From Elymus sibiricus (lineage: Eukaryota; Streptophyta; Magnoliopsida; Poales; Poaceae), in NCBI GenBank assembly GCA_039707655.1, contig CM077668.1, positions 399,183,630 to 399,247,629 on the forward strand: DNA of 64,000 nucleotides, read 5' to 3'. Each line of letters begins with the position of its first letter. Position 1 is the first letter of the stretch. The position numbers and the translations under genes were made by a program. Positions 13,114-24,448 of the stretch are shown here, piece after piece. The notes under the pieces were generated by a model, which saw only the letters and a list, made by a program, of their open reading frames with translations, searched no databases and was not told the DNA's origin.

Positions 13114-15969
13114 TTATTGGACTACACACATCATAATGTATGATCACCAATATGTTCTATGCTCGTTCCTTATGGCATGTGAACGGTATTTTAGTCACTT
13201 CACCTTTCAGAGGAAAGTTGCAAGTGTCAGATGATTCAAAATCAAATGACTTTAAAATCCATCATAATGGAATTTTCCATGCGGGTTTCTCCAATGTGAC
13301 CAAATGCAGTGCCACACATATGTGGTATTCTTTTAGTCTTGCGACATTTAGCGTCAGTGTTATGGATGTATTATATTACCATCAATATTCATAACATACA
13401 TCCCATTCTGGATGGAAGCATGGCCCTTTATGTTATTCATAACACCGAACATCAAAAGTTCTCTTGTGAATAACTTCCTTGCAAGATACCTTATGCAAAG
13501 GGCTAGAGTGTATGAAACTCTAAATGAATTATGAAAGTAAATACAGAGGTAATGTATTATTATCAATATTCATAACATACTTCTCATTCATAATGAAAGT
13601 ATGGCCCCCTTTTGTTATTCATAACTCCGAACATTAAAAGTTCTCTTATGAACAACCTTCTTGCAAGATACTTTATGCAAAGGGCTAGAGTGTGAAACTC
13701 TAAAATGAATTATGAAAGTAAATACATAGGGAATACACCGATGGAAGGCATAGTAACATTTACTATGTTCCCTGCGTGTATCTAAATCTCATTCCTGGCT
13801 AGTCTTTCAGGCCATAGTAGTTCTTACATCGAGTTGCAACAGAATGCAATCGAGCGGGTATCTTTGTGATTAACTCACAATACCCAAGAATTAGTGATTA
13901 ACATGTTTAACCATAATTCCCAAGAACTATATCTCTGACCAGCCTTCTATACATCAAAAAACTTGTATGACATTCATACATGAGCTGGATATTCCAGTCT
14001 TCTTTCCTTTTGCCTTTATACTTCTAACAGTTTAACTTTTAGTATTTCTCCTACTCTCAGAAGAAGCATCCAACTTAAGAGTGGCGTTAGCCCTGGACTT
14101 CCTAGGCGTGAAAGTCTCACTAACACCCTTCGGACACTTCCTTTCTCTTTAAGTTGTTGTTTTATTCACCTTTCATCATATGATAGGCGTTCTCCTGGAT
14201 CCCTCTCTTATCAGTCTAATGCATAGCAAACTCCTTTACTAATAGTTTGCAAACAAACATTGCTTTGGATATCTCATATCTTTTAGCCTTTGTCTTTCTC
14301 TGAAAATGATTTTCAGATTCCATGAATATCACATAACTATCCAAACTTTCGAAGTTCGGGTCTCATGGAAGCAAACATATTGTACTTTGACTGAAAAGGA
14401 ATTCTGGCTTTTGGATCGAAGGACGAGAGTCACATGATCCATAGCATTAGCGGGAGAATACCGAAAGCATGCGATAGGACAAAGTCCTTCTCGGCACTCT
14501 TGAGGACAATCCTCATATTACGTTACCAATCGTAAAGTTTTAACCAGATATTTAACAGCTATTCAATTTTAATTGGGAAGGTGGAAACGCGAGCCATTCT
14601 TCTACAACTATTTTGCAAATTGCACTTAGACAGAGTTCAAAATTAATTGCACTGAGAATTAAACAAGTTAATTCTACAGTGCGCTCCCACTCAAATCAAT
14701 ATCTCTCATAATTGATTGTGAGTGATTCAAGACCCGCATATCCATTCAACGTCACGGTTCGAGATGAACACCCATGGCGTGAACTTCAATCGGTAGGCAA
14801 ACTTGCCGATCACATCTCTATGCGATTCTTGTTCATCTTTCGATGCGCGTGTTCCGAGCTCATGACTTTCATGCCTGAACGTCAAGACAACCAAGTGATC
14901 TCGCTGCGAGGTCTCAACTAACCCGCCTCACACATCCCTAATCATTCGCACCCATGGAGATCATGCAATGCCCCGAAAAGTTAGGTGCCGCGATGGTGCT
15001 ACACTTGGGAGAACACTAACTACTTGATATTTTAGTGAGAGATCACCCTAATAAAAAGCGACTACTGTGCAATCAAGAAGGGTGCATCATAAGGGATAAA
15101 CATCTCAGGCAATTCATAATAGTATGATATGGTATAGCCCTTTCTGACGGAGAAGTCTTTCATTTCTTCGTCTCCGGCATTCGCGTCGGTGTTCACCTTC
15201 GCGAAGATTGCCACCACCTTGTCGATGCACCAGATAATATTGCTATCTCTATAGCTAATAAAATAAGTGCATTACATAAGGTTGACACGCAGGTCATTAA
15301 AGTGCAATCATATGGCTCCAGCCATCATGCCGAATCATGACACGCAGGTCATGTTAATCAATTTACATCATATAGCCATCTCATACATAATCAAATTATT
15401 ATGAACATTGCTATACCACATCACATGCATATGCAAACCATCCTGCAAAACCAAGTTAGACGCCTCTAATCAGTTCATGCAAAATTATATTTTACGTGGC
15501 TTCTAAGGTTTCGAAACAAACCGAAGCTACCAACGTCCATCATCAAGCATGATAATCCAAGTCGCTAGATTAACATTGCGGGGTGTATGAAACACGAGAT
15601 AATAAAATCTCGAGCCCCATACTAAACTTCGTCATACGCGTGACCCCCGTGCATATCATATCTGCATTGCCCTTTCGTCTGCGAAATATCATCTTTCTTT
15701 TTAACTACGGTGGAATTCAAAGAACTGTTAGCACTTCGTTGATCAATCAGGATCGGGGATTGCCAGAACTTTGAAACTCCACCATACCGTTATCAAGATT
15801 AGAAATATGCAAATTCCAGGGAAGCAACAAGAACATCGGGTAACAGATTTCATCTACTACCCGCACAAATAATTTTCAGCAATAGAACACATCTACTACC
15901 TAATTATATTGTGCAACACCCATACATCTCTATGTATTCTAGATCGCAACCTGCATCTACGCATAACCT

Positions 15970-15983
15970 GGCTCTTGATGCCA
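15970..15983 (-). other. Primer-binding site of internal region 2
   Basis: Minus-strand TGGCATCAAGAGCC lies one base inside LTR 3 and is identical to the site of unit 1. Confidence 0.75.
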
Positions 15984-15984
15984 C

Positions 15985-18165
15985 TGTAGGGTAACGCAGC
16001 AGAAAACAAAAAATTTCCGACCTACGTACCAGCCCAGGATCACTATGGAGACTGCATACAAGGTTTGATCTGTTTCGTTACCGACTCGTAGCGCAGCGGA
16101 AGTAGAGTCGATGACGATCGGCGGTGCAGATCCCCGCAGCTAGGATTTACAACCTCCCAACCGCGAGGATGTATACCCTCATCCGCCCCCGGACAGCCCT
16201 CCGGGAGGCGGTCGGACAGTCCCTCGGACGGTGTCACGGACAGCCCTTCGGGAGGACCATCGAAACTCGGACAGTCACTCGGACAGCCCTTCGGGAGGAC
16301 CATCGAAACTCGGATAGTCACTCGGACAGCCCTTCGGGAGGCACTCTCAAAATAAGACCGAAACTACGATCTCTCTACAGAGTTGCACACATACGGTGTC
16401 ATCTATCCGGCAGGGCTTCGCCGTCCAGAACTAGTTCCCACCGGAACCCAGACAGCCTTTCGGCTCTATGAAACTATTTCGCTGGGAGGGAGAGAGAAGC
16501 CAGAAATGTCATGGCATTTGTTTGTGAGAAGGAGTGAGTGTGGAGGCAGCCCCTCCATCTCTATTTATAGGAAATCCAAGGGGTAGGGTTGCTTGGCCCC
16601 CAAGCCTTCTAGAAACCTTTTGGGAAAATATCCCAAAAGGTGACTTTTCCATAAATATCCCAAAAAGCACTTTCACTATTCACGACGACATTTTTCAGCG
16701 TCTGATCGAACTGAAAATATTCATGTGGGCTTAGAACATTTCCAGTACCCACCAAAATAATTTTCAACGCGAGCCGGAACAATTCCGGTTTAGTTATTTT
16801 CATCTGCGAAAAGCATCTGAAGCGGTTCCGGCAGCTCCGGAACATTTCCGGTTTTCATCCCGGAAAATTCCAGAAAGTTTCCAGAACGATTCTGGCACCC
16901 TCCAAGAATTATCAGGCATGTGCCGAAACCATTTTGACTTTATGGTGCACTCCGAAACAACTTTTCGGTTTTAGTGATTTTCATCTGTGAAAAGCAACTA
17001 AAGCGGTTCCGGCAGTCCGGAACATTTCCGGTTTTTGTCTCTGAAAAATCTCAGAAGTTACCGGAACAATTCTGGTACCTTCCAATAATTTCCAGGCATG
17101 TGCCGAAACCAATTTGACTTTATGGAATACCCTGAAACAACTTTTCAGTTTCACCGGAACTATTCCGATATCCTCTCCGGAACGTTTCCGTTTCGCCCGA
17201 AACTTTTTCGGTGATTTTCTCTCAGACTCCCCGTCTAGTATTCAGCAGATAGATGACCCTTAAGCGTGTGACCCTATAGGTTCGGTGAAGCATAGACATG
17301 ACCCGGAACCCCTTCCGATCAATGATCAACATCGGAGCCGTGGACACCCATATTGACCCCTATACCCACACGAATGAATATTCGAGTGAACCTCCAGTTG
17401 TCGTGTGCTATTCCTGTTGCTTCGCGATATGTTACAAATACCCGAGGTGAGACATGTAGGCATCCCCGTGGATCAACAACTTGTCCACTATGCCAGTTAC
17501 CTCGCTACCGGTATTGTTCTCTTTTCTCGTTCCCGTGTTCCGGCATCCCCGTGATCAAATCACAAAGTGTCTGGCCAGACGATGATGGATACCGTAACAC
17601 CGAGAGGGCCCAGAGATATCTCTCCATCGTCGGAGGAGCAAATCCCAATCTTGAGCTATCAAGTTACTTAACATACTTTTCCATGAACCCGTAAGCCGCC
17701 GTAATAGCCACCCATTTACGGATGACGTTTAACAAACCCCAAAGTTCATGAAGCAAGCATGAAGAAACTCGATACTCTCATGGTCTAAGGAATCATGCAA
17801 ACATTAACCATCTCTGTGTTATTAACCATTAACTAATGACGAATGTATCTCATAGCATAACATCAATTCGGGTCGATTCAACACAAGTGTTCTACCAACA
17901 ATTGTGCCCTCAAAATTGCCGGCATAGTCATGCCCATGATCAGGAAAACAGGATCATCATGCAATACTTGAGCCAGTCATAGAGGCTTGACTAGGAATAC
18001 TTTTTACCGTTTATTATTCCACACGTGCATATGAGTCTTCCTTCGAGCCTCGTGGTTATTGTAGACTCGAGAACCATAGCAGTTATAGCATGGAACATAA
18101 ACATAATTATGAACAGGGAGATAATCAATAACATTTATTATTGCCTCTAGGGCATATCTCCTACA
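15985..18165 (-). repeat. LTR copy 3 (5'-most on the minus strand)
   Basis: It is 2181 bp and ends at CTACA (18161-18165), followed by the ACACT duplication at 18166-18170. Similarity to the other LTRs stops exactly here, which fixes the outer boundary. Confidence 0.92.
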
Positions 18166-18170
18166 ACACT

Positions 18171-18760
18171 CTCCCAATTCCCCTTCTCCCTCCCACCCGC
18201 GATTCCATTCCTCACCCACCGCCACCGCAGGCCTCGCACCGCGGCGCCTCCCCCAAATCTGGCGACCTCCTCTCCCACCGCAGTCCCCTCCCCTCCCCCT
18301 CCTTCCTCCTCCTTCTCCGCTGCTGGAAGGAGAGGGAGACCAGCAGAGCGCTGTCCATGGCGGCGGCCAGATCCTCCATGGACGCAGCCACTTGCACCTC
18401 CTCGCCAGGACAAGGCCTCGTGAAGACATGCGAACACCATGGTCAAGGGTCCCATGACAAGCAGCAGCAGGTCACCGGGCTTCGTCAAGGGTTTCGGGCG
18501 TCGGCTCCAACTTCGGCGGCCACCGGTGAGTTCCTCCTCCTACGCCTCTCTATATCTCTCTTCCTCTTTCTAATTTTTTCTCTTCTTTTGTAACAGCAGT
18601 AGACGAGAGGTGCGGGGATGAGTTGGGTGGGGAAGCACCATCCCCTCCAGGACCAGCAGCAGCCATGGATAGAGAGGATGATGACGCCCAGCAGCAGCCA
18701 TGGATAGAGAGGATGATGACGCCCAGCAGCAGCATCCATCGATGGAATTTTTTTAATTCC
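18171..18760 (+). pseudogene. GC-rich gene-like fragment inside CACTA-1, possible captured exons
   Basis: This stretch differs sharply from the repeat-rich CACTA ends: it is GC- and CT-rich with codon-like structure. An ATG at 18439 opens a short frame rich in basic and Ser residues, which meets a good donor (ACCG/GTGAG, intron from 18526). A pyrimidine-rich tract and an acceptor TAACAG (to 18596) follow, giving a 71-bp intron. A pyrimidine-rich leader lies upstream (18171-18340). This looks like a piece of a host gene carried by the transposon. I do not recognise the source, and coding capacity after the intron is short. Confidence 0.4.
18661..18732. repeat. Tandem 35-bp duplication in the captured fragment
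   Basis: A unit beginning catggatagagaggatgatg starts at 18664 and again at 18699, the second copy essentially perfect. It adds DREDDDAQQQ-like codons in one frame. Confidence 0.8.
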
Positions 18761-18764
18761 TAAT

Positions 18765-18908
18765 TAGTTAGTAGTAGCGCAGTGGCGCTGACCAGCGCTA
18801 CAACTAAGTAGTAGTAACGCGGGTGGAAACCGCGCTACTACTACCACCAAAAGTAGTAGTAGCGCGGGGTGGTACCCCGCGCTACTAATAGAGTTTTCCC
18901 TAGTAGTG
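18765..18908. repeat. Right subterminal repeats and terminal inverted repeat of CACTA-1
   Basis: Copies of gtagtagcgcggggt and gcgctactacta in inverted pairs mirror the left end, then the terminal TTTTCCCTAGTAGTG closes the element. Confidence 0.8.
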
Positions 18909-19794
18909 TCATGGAGCGACAAGGGGCGGTCGGTATCTTCCATGCTAAGCGGGTTATTCTCAGATGAGTGTTTATTCACTTGTCATTGCACGAGAGAGGC
19001 TGGTAATTGGGATGCCCAGTTTTGTAATCAAAATAAGAAAAATATAATAAAACAAACTCCCCCGGCGAATTCGGCTAGCCATGGCTTGTGTTGGTATGGT
19101 GGAGGGGGAGTAAACCTTACCTTTCCGCTTGGGAACCGCCTATAATGTGTTTAGCCTGGAAGATATTGAAAATTCTTGGTTGTGACATTGACAGGAAAAG
19201 TACACCTCTCAAAATTGTTTTCATCTCTGATTTAAGCTCTGAGCTTTGGCACCTCTGCAAATCCATGCTTCCCTCTGCGAAGGGCCTATCTATTTACTTT
19301 TATGTTATTTTACTTTTATTATTGAGTCATCACCTTCTCATTTAAGCACCAGTTGGAGAGCATTATTGTCATTTTTATGCATTGAGTATAGTTAATGTTG
19401 GGTGTGACATGACTGGATCTCTTCTACCATGAATTACAATATCTAGTCGTTACTTGAACTTCAGAGGTGCTCTGCATTTATGTTTTGCGGTCTCAGAAAG
19501 GGCTAGCGAGATACCATGTTATCATATTATATCCTGATTGTTTTGACAAATTGTTGGCATCCGAGATATCTTATTATTGCTCGCTAGTTGGTTATGTCAT
19601 TGACATGAGTAAATGTGAGACCTAAGTGTTATCATTCATATAATTAGTTCGTAATCTTTGCTGAAAACTTGGATGCTAGTTAAGTATATATACAGACAAC
19701 AAGAACAAAAGAGTTTGTAAAAGTTTTTCTTTATCACTTTCAGTTTGTCAACTGAATTGCTTGAGGACAAGCAATGAGTTAAGCTTGGGGGAGT
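18909..19794 (+). mobile_element. Internal segment of Gypsy-type element G1, right of CACTA-1
   Basis: The G1 internal sequence resumes with the TCA duplication and runs to a polypurine tract (AAGCTTGGGGGAGT, 19781-19794) immediately before the LTR. No coding frame is recognised. Its first 50 bases match the Gypsy B region near 48910-48959 with scattered changes. Confidence 0.75.
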
Positions 19795-21210
19795 TGATAC
19801 GTCTCAAATGTATCTACTTTCCCAAACACTCTTTCTCTAGTTTTGGACTCTAATTTGCATGATTTGAATGGAACTAACCCGGACTAACGCTGTTTTTAAT
19901 AGAATTGCCATGGTGTTATTTTTGTGCAGAAATAAAAGTTCTCGGATTGACCTGAAAATTTACGGAGAATTACTTCAGAATATATAAAAAAGACTGGCGA
20001 AGAGATCTACTGGAGGAAGCTACCCAGGGGCCACAAGCCCAGGGGGCGCGCCTACCCCCAGTGCGCGCCCCCCAGGTTTGTGGGCCCCTGGAAACTCCGA
20101 TAACCATAATTCCAACTCCATATATACCTATTCATGGAGAAAAAAACCAAAGAGAAGGAATCATCGCATTTTACGATACGGAGCCGCCTCCACCTCCTGT
20201 TCTTCATCGGGAGGGCTGATCTGGAGTCCGTTCGGGGCTCTGGAGAGGGGGATTCGACACCGTCGTCATCATCAACCATCCTCCATCACCAATTTCATGA
20301 TGCTCACCACCGGGCGTGAGTAATTTCTTCCTAGGCTTGCTGGACGGTGATGGGTTCGATGAGATTTATCATGTAATCGAGTCAATTTTGTTAGGGCTTG
20401 ATCCCTAGTATCCACTATGTTCTGAGATTGATGTTGCTATGACTTTGCTATGCTTAATGCTTTTCACTAGGGCCCGAGTGCCATGATTTCAGATCTGAAC
20501 CCTATATGTTTTCATGAATATATTTGTGTTCTTGATCCTATCTTGCAAGTTGTATGCACCTATTACGTGTTATGATCCGCATACCCCAAGGTGACAATAA
20601 TTGGGATTCTTTCCCGTGATTACCGTAGCTTGAGGAGTTCATGTATTCACTAAGTGCTAATGCTTTGTTCCCGTTCTCTATTAAAAGGAGGCCTTAATAC
20701 CCCTTAGATTTCCTTATGGACCCCGCTGCCACAGGAGGGTAGGACAAAAGATGTCATGCAAGTTCTTATTATAAGCACGTATGACTATATACGGAATACA
20801 TGGGTACATTACATTGACGAATTGGAGCTATTGTGTATTGCTTTAGGTTGTGACTGTTATATGATGCATGTCATCCAACACAATTATCCATCACCGATCC
20901 AATGCCTACGCTTTTCTCATATTGATCTTTGTCAAGTAACTACTGTTGCAGCTGTTACAATCACTACAAAACCGCTACTGTTAACGTCTTTGTTACTATT
21001 GCTACTGTTACTACTGCTATCAAAGCTATCCTATTATTGTGCTACTAAACACTTTGCTACAGATATTTTGTTCTCCAGGTGTGGTAGAATTGACAACTCA
21101 ACTGCTAATACTCACAAATATTCTTTGGCTCCCCTTGTGTCGAATCAATAAATTTGGGTGAAATACTACCCTCGAAGACTGTCGCGATCCCCTATACTTG
21201 TGGGTTATCA
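19795..21210 (+). repeat. 3' LTR of Gypsy-type element G1
   Basis: This 1416-bp LTR starts TGATACGTCTC and ends GGGTTATCA (TGATA/TATCA terminal repeat). A polypurine tract directly precedes it, so it is the 3' LTR of a plus-strand element. The start resembles Sabrina/WHAM/Fatima-type LTRs of Triticeae; the exact family would need a repeat-library search. The 5' LTR is outside the window, so age cannot be estimated. Confidence 0.8.
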
Positions 21211-22455
21211 CCCGTCCCTGGGCGCGGTCATGCTCTGCATCTTCTCAGCAAGATACTCGGCCATGGCCAGGTTACCATGCTCCCGGGGAGCAGCCTCCCT
21301 CATGTTATTTTGTGAAGCTGCGTTGCCATCCGACTGCCTGGACGCCTTGCCCCCCTTCTACGAGATGTATCGGCACCGCCATGGAAGGTGAAGTCCAGGC
21401 CACGATATGCCAGTGGGTTATCTTTAGCCCACACTCTACATGTCTGTAGGGTGAAGCACATGGGTTGCGTCCACACAACTTGTCCTGATGACTGAGAAAC
21501 CCACATAAGTATGGGAACCACGAGAGGCACTCAAACTGGATTTTGAACTCCACCAATTCCCTTTTATTCTTGATCTTGGAATTCATAAAAACCCTCATCT
21601 CCAGTGCCTAATAGAACGACACTGGTGGAGTTTTGTGATTCCCCATACTGTGTCGTGTGAACGGTTGGGCATTATGGGGAGTAAACCAGCATGACAATCG
21701 TCCACAAGTGCTCCTACTCTAGGATAACTCTGGCTTCCTCCATATCATCCACGGCGAGCACCTCCTCCTCCTGATCCTCTCCTTCGATGGAATCTTCTGG
21801 TTCATTAACCTCTGGCGTGTTCTCTCTCGGACCCCGTTGTGGCCAGCAGTCGGCAGCACATCTTCTCTCTGGGCAACAACAATGATCGCGAGGGCATCAG
21901 GGTTCATCATCGTAAGGGCCTCGTTATCCCCATCAGAAGGCTTCGGGCAGGTAGCATCCACAATGGGAGCCCCTTTTTCGCGCCACTGACATACGTGTTC
22001 TTCTTGCTTGCCTCCAGCGTTCTAACAAATGGCAGCACAGGGTTCATCATCGCTACGGGTCTTGACTCCGACAGGGATCGCCGATCTGGTGAGAGCGCGT
22101 AGTCTGGGGAATCTCGGGGTTTAAGGTGTCCTTCTTCGGCAACCCTAGCCCCCCTTAAGTATGCTGAAGCCAAGACCTCCCGCACTTGGAGGGGGGTTAG
22201 GGTTCGTGCTCCTTCCGGACTACTTCCACTGTGTAGATGCAAGATTCCCCATTGTGTGCTTGCTGGTGCGGTCAACTTCGAGTCCACCGCAGGCATGTAG
22301 CCCCAACGGAGAAGAGGCCGAAGAGGACACAATAGGTCCATCTTCCGCCTAGAGGACGCACATGGAAACATCACCAATGGGCGCGAGGCTGAGGCCGGGC
22401 TGCGGTGGTGGCGGCAGCAGCTGCGGCGTCGCCCGGGGTCGCCTAACCCTAACAT
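21211..22455 (-). pseudogene. LINE ORF1 (gag-like) remnant
   Basis: On the minus strand 21598-21305 encodes MRVFMNSKIKNK, then FKIQFECLSWFPYLCGFLSH and QDKLC. This fits the end of the DUF4283 domain and the CCHC knuckle of plant LINE ORF1, with the first Cys of the knuckle replaced by Pro. The frame then shifts. Upstream, up to 22455, one 182-residue frame stays open but is not recognised. G1 appears to have inserted into this LINE at 21210/21211, which would place the missing ORF2 beyond the left edge. It is non-functional. Confidence 0.45.
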
Positions 22456-22739
22456 CTTGTTGTGTGGACCACTTCACTAGTTAGTAAGAAAAATAAAACA
22501 CAAAGGACACACAGAAATCATGGAAAAGATATCAACATCATCATAATAAGGGACCGGCTAGGAGTCAGGTGACTGAAATTAAATTTTGGGTCAGTCACTT
22601 TTTTTCTCTGATGCGTGGTAAGGTACAGCTAGCGGCGTGATTAACTTGGCGGGCTCGGGACGCAGGCCGCCTAGAAGGTGGCCGCGGAGGAGATGGTGCA
22701 CGTGTAATAAATAAACAAATTTAGAAAATCAAAATAATG
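22456..22739. other. Unassigned spacer
   Basis: I see no gene, RNA or element terminus here. A GC-richer patch at 22630-22705 separates the LINE remnant from the AT-rich array. Confidence 0.6.
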
Positions 22740-24120
22740 AAAATTTCCAAGGAATATGAATTAGTGTAATTGATATTACACTTTATAAGAAAAAAATAAA
22801 AAATATATAATGACAACATTTAAACACAATTTACATAGAAATTAAGATTTTTTATAATATGCAAGAATAAACATGTAGTAGTGGAATTTTCGCAAAAGAG
22901 AAGTTTTCTAAAAAGGAATGAATTAGTGGCATTGGTATTACCCTCAAACAAGAAAGAAAATAAAATAAAACTAAAACAAAATTAAAATTAAAATATTGAA
23001 GTTTTCTAGGAAAGAATGAATCAGTGGGAATGGTATTACCCTTTAAGAAGAAAGAAGAAGAAAATAAAATTAAAATAAAATCAAAACAATGAAGTTTTCT
23101 AAAAAATGAATTAGTGGCATTGGTATTACCCCTTAAGAAGGAAATATATGAAACAAAACATAATGCCAAAATTAATATAGAATCTACACACAAATTGTGT
23201 TTTTAATAATATGCAAGAATCAACTTATAATAGTAGAGTTTTCAATAAAAAGAAGTGCCTTAAGAATGAATGAATTAGTGGCATTGATATTACACTTTAA
23301 TAAAAATAAATAAAAAATATAATGGCAAAATTTGCGCATAATTGACACACAGAATGCGCTTTTTTATAGTATGCAAGAATAAGCATATAATAGTAGCTTT
23401 TTCACAAAAAAGAAGTACCCTAAGAATGAATGAATTAGTGGCATTGTTCTTACCCTTTAAGAAGTAAGAAATGAAATAAAAAACTAAAACAAAATGAAAA
23501 TAATAAAATTTTCAAAGAAAGAATGAATTCGTGGCAGTGGCATTGCCCTTGATTTTTTTAATGAAATACAAACTAAACTAAAAATCGAAGCAATGAAGCT
23601 TTCAAAGAAAGAATGAATTAGTGGCATTGGTATACCCTTCAAGAAAAAAAAATAGAACATAATGACAAAATTTGCACACAACTTACTCATAAATTATGCT
23701 TTTTTATAATATGCAAGAATAAGCATATATTAATGAAATTTTCAAAAAAAAAGTTTCCTAAGAATAAATGAATTAGTTGAATTGGTATTACCTTTAAAGA
23801 ACAAAGAAAATGAAATAAAAACTAAAACAAAAACAAAATTAATGATAGTTTCTAAGTAAGAATGTAATAGTGACATTGCTATTACACTTTCACAAGAAAG
23901 AAAATAATAATAAAAAAATGCACACAACTTTGGACTGCAATTGCACTTTTTGTAATATGCAATTGAATACACATATAATAGTGCAATTTTCACACTCTAG
24001 TGTAGTTACACACTTATTGTATAGCCCTTCCATGAATACATTTACACTCACCCAACATAACAAAAATACCCATAAGAAAAAAATAACTAAAAAGGAAAAA
24101 ACAAAAGAAAACACATAAAA
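22740..24120. repeat. Diverged AT-rich tandem array
   Basis: Two nested patterns recur. A short unit with the core gaatgaattagtggcattgg followed by tattaccctt and an A-rich run appears about ten times. A longer unit containing tttataatatgcaagaata appears near 22850, 23205, 23365, 23705 and 23955. Open frames on the minus strand translate the repeat as a periodic GNTNATNSF pattern and are not genes. Strand bias is strong (A-rich on plus). Confidence 0.75.
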
Positions 24121-24375
24121 TAGAAAAAAAAAGAAAAACGAAGGGAGTGAGTGGAGGGCTGGGGTTTCAGATGGGCTATATAGAGCTAGCCTGGTCGCAT
24201 AGCTAATGGGTGTCAGTCCATTAAAGTATTGATTGACCCAAAGAAGAGGTCAGTTACAAATTCCAAGCGCAAAACAATACACACCACACAACAGGAAAAA
24301 AGGAAGCACGAATCTTAGAGCAGCAATCAACGGATAGAAAAATAGACTAACCAAATTCAATTCTCGGGCAACTTA
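24121..24375. other. Unassigned spacer
   Basis: I see no gene or recognised element boundary between the AT-rich array and the candidate Helitron. Confidence 0.6.
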
Positions 24376-24393
24376 TCTATACCTATACCTAAA

Positions 24394-24448
<55 letters not shown>

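Larger units (their letters stand above)
10667..15984 (-). mobile_element. Internal region 2 of the three-LTR Copia element
   Basis: It is 5318 bp and collinear with internal region 1, one base shorter because a run of T is one shorter near 12091. About 25 substitutions separate the two by eye, with a small cluster where 8165-8189 aligns to 15665-15689. All major coding defects of unit 1 are shared. Confidence 0.88.
986..18165 (-). mobile_element. Three-LTR non-autonomous Copia-type retrotransposon (LTR-internal-LTR-internal-LTR)
   Basis: Three near-identical 2181-bp LTRs (986-3166, 8486-10666, 15985-18165) are separated by two near-identical internal regions of 5319 and 5318 bp, so the repeat period is 7500/7499 bp. 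Read on the minus strand each LTR starts TGTAGGAGATATGCCC and ends GTTACCCTACA. Each internal region has a primer-binding site next to the upstream LTR and a polypurine tract next to the downstream LTR. One 5-bp duplication ACACT flanks the block. Hand comparison gives roughly 11-22 mismatches among LTR pairs (about 0.5-1 percent), and about 0.5 percent between internal regions. The internals hold only wrecked Copia pol. The host site is CACTA-1. Confidence 0.92.
631..18908. mobile_element. CACTA-1, small non-autonomous CACTA element split by a Copia insertion
   Basis: The left end reads CACTACTAGGAAAA from 631 and the right end reads TTTTCCCTAGTAGTG up to 18908, an inverted terminal repeat of the CACTA (En/Spm) type. 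A 3-bp target duplication TCA is at 628-630 and 18909-18911, the length expected for the superfamily. Without the 17.2-kb Copia insert and its duplicated 5 bp, the element is only about 1.1 kb and has no transposase, so it must have moved with enzyme supplied in trans. Hairpin-forming subterminal repeats lie inside both ends. A related element at 48960 leftward carries the uninterrupted target (48907-48911), which supports these boundaries. Confidence 0.9.

Noticed and set aside
986..18165. Tandem 7.5-kb repeat as an assembly duplication artefact
   Set aside because: The units differ at scattered single bases and by one indel, and the whole block has its own matching 5-bp target duplication. 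Pure assembly duplication would give identical copies.
18004..18593. Two long overlapping frames (141 and 150 residues) on opposite strands
   Set aside because: The minus frame crosses the Copia LTR/CACTA junction at 18165 and the plus frame starts in LTR sequence, so neither can be one natural gene.
21907..22455. 182-residue minus-strand frame as a host gene
   Set aside because: It has no recognisable domain and lies just upstream of LINE ORF1 remnants on the same strand; kept only as part of that remnant.
22852..24118. Several Phe/Asn-rich frames in the AT-rich array
   Set aside because: They are periodic translations of the tandem repeat.
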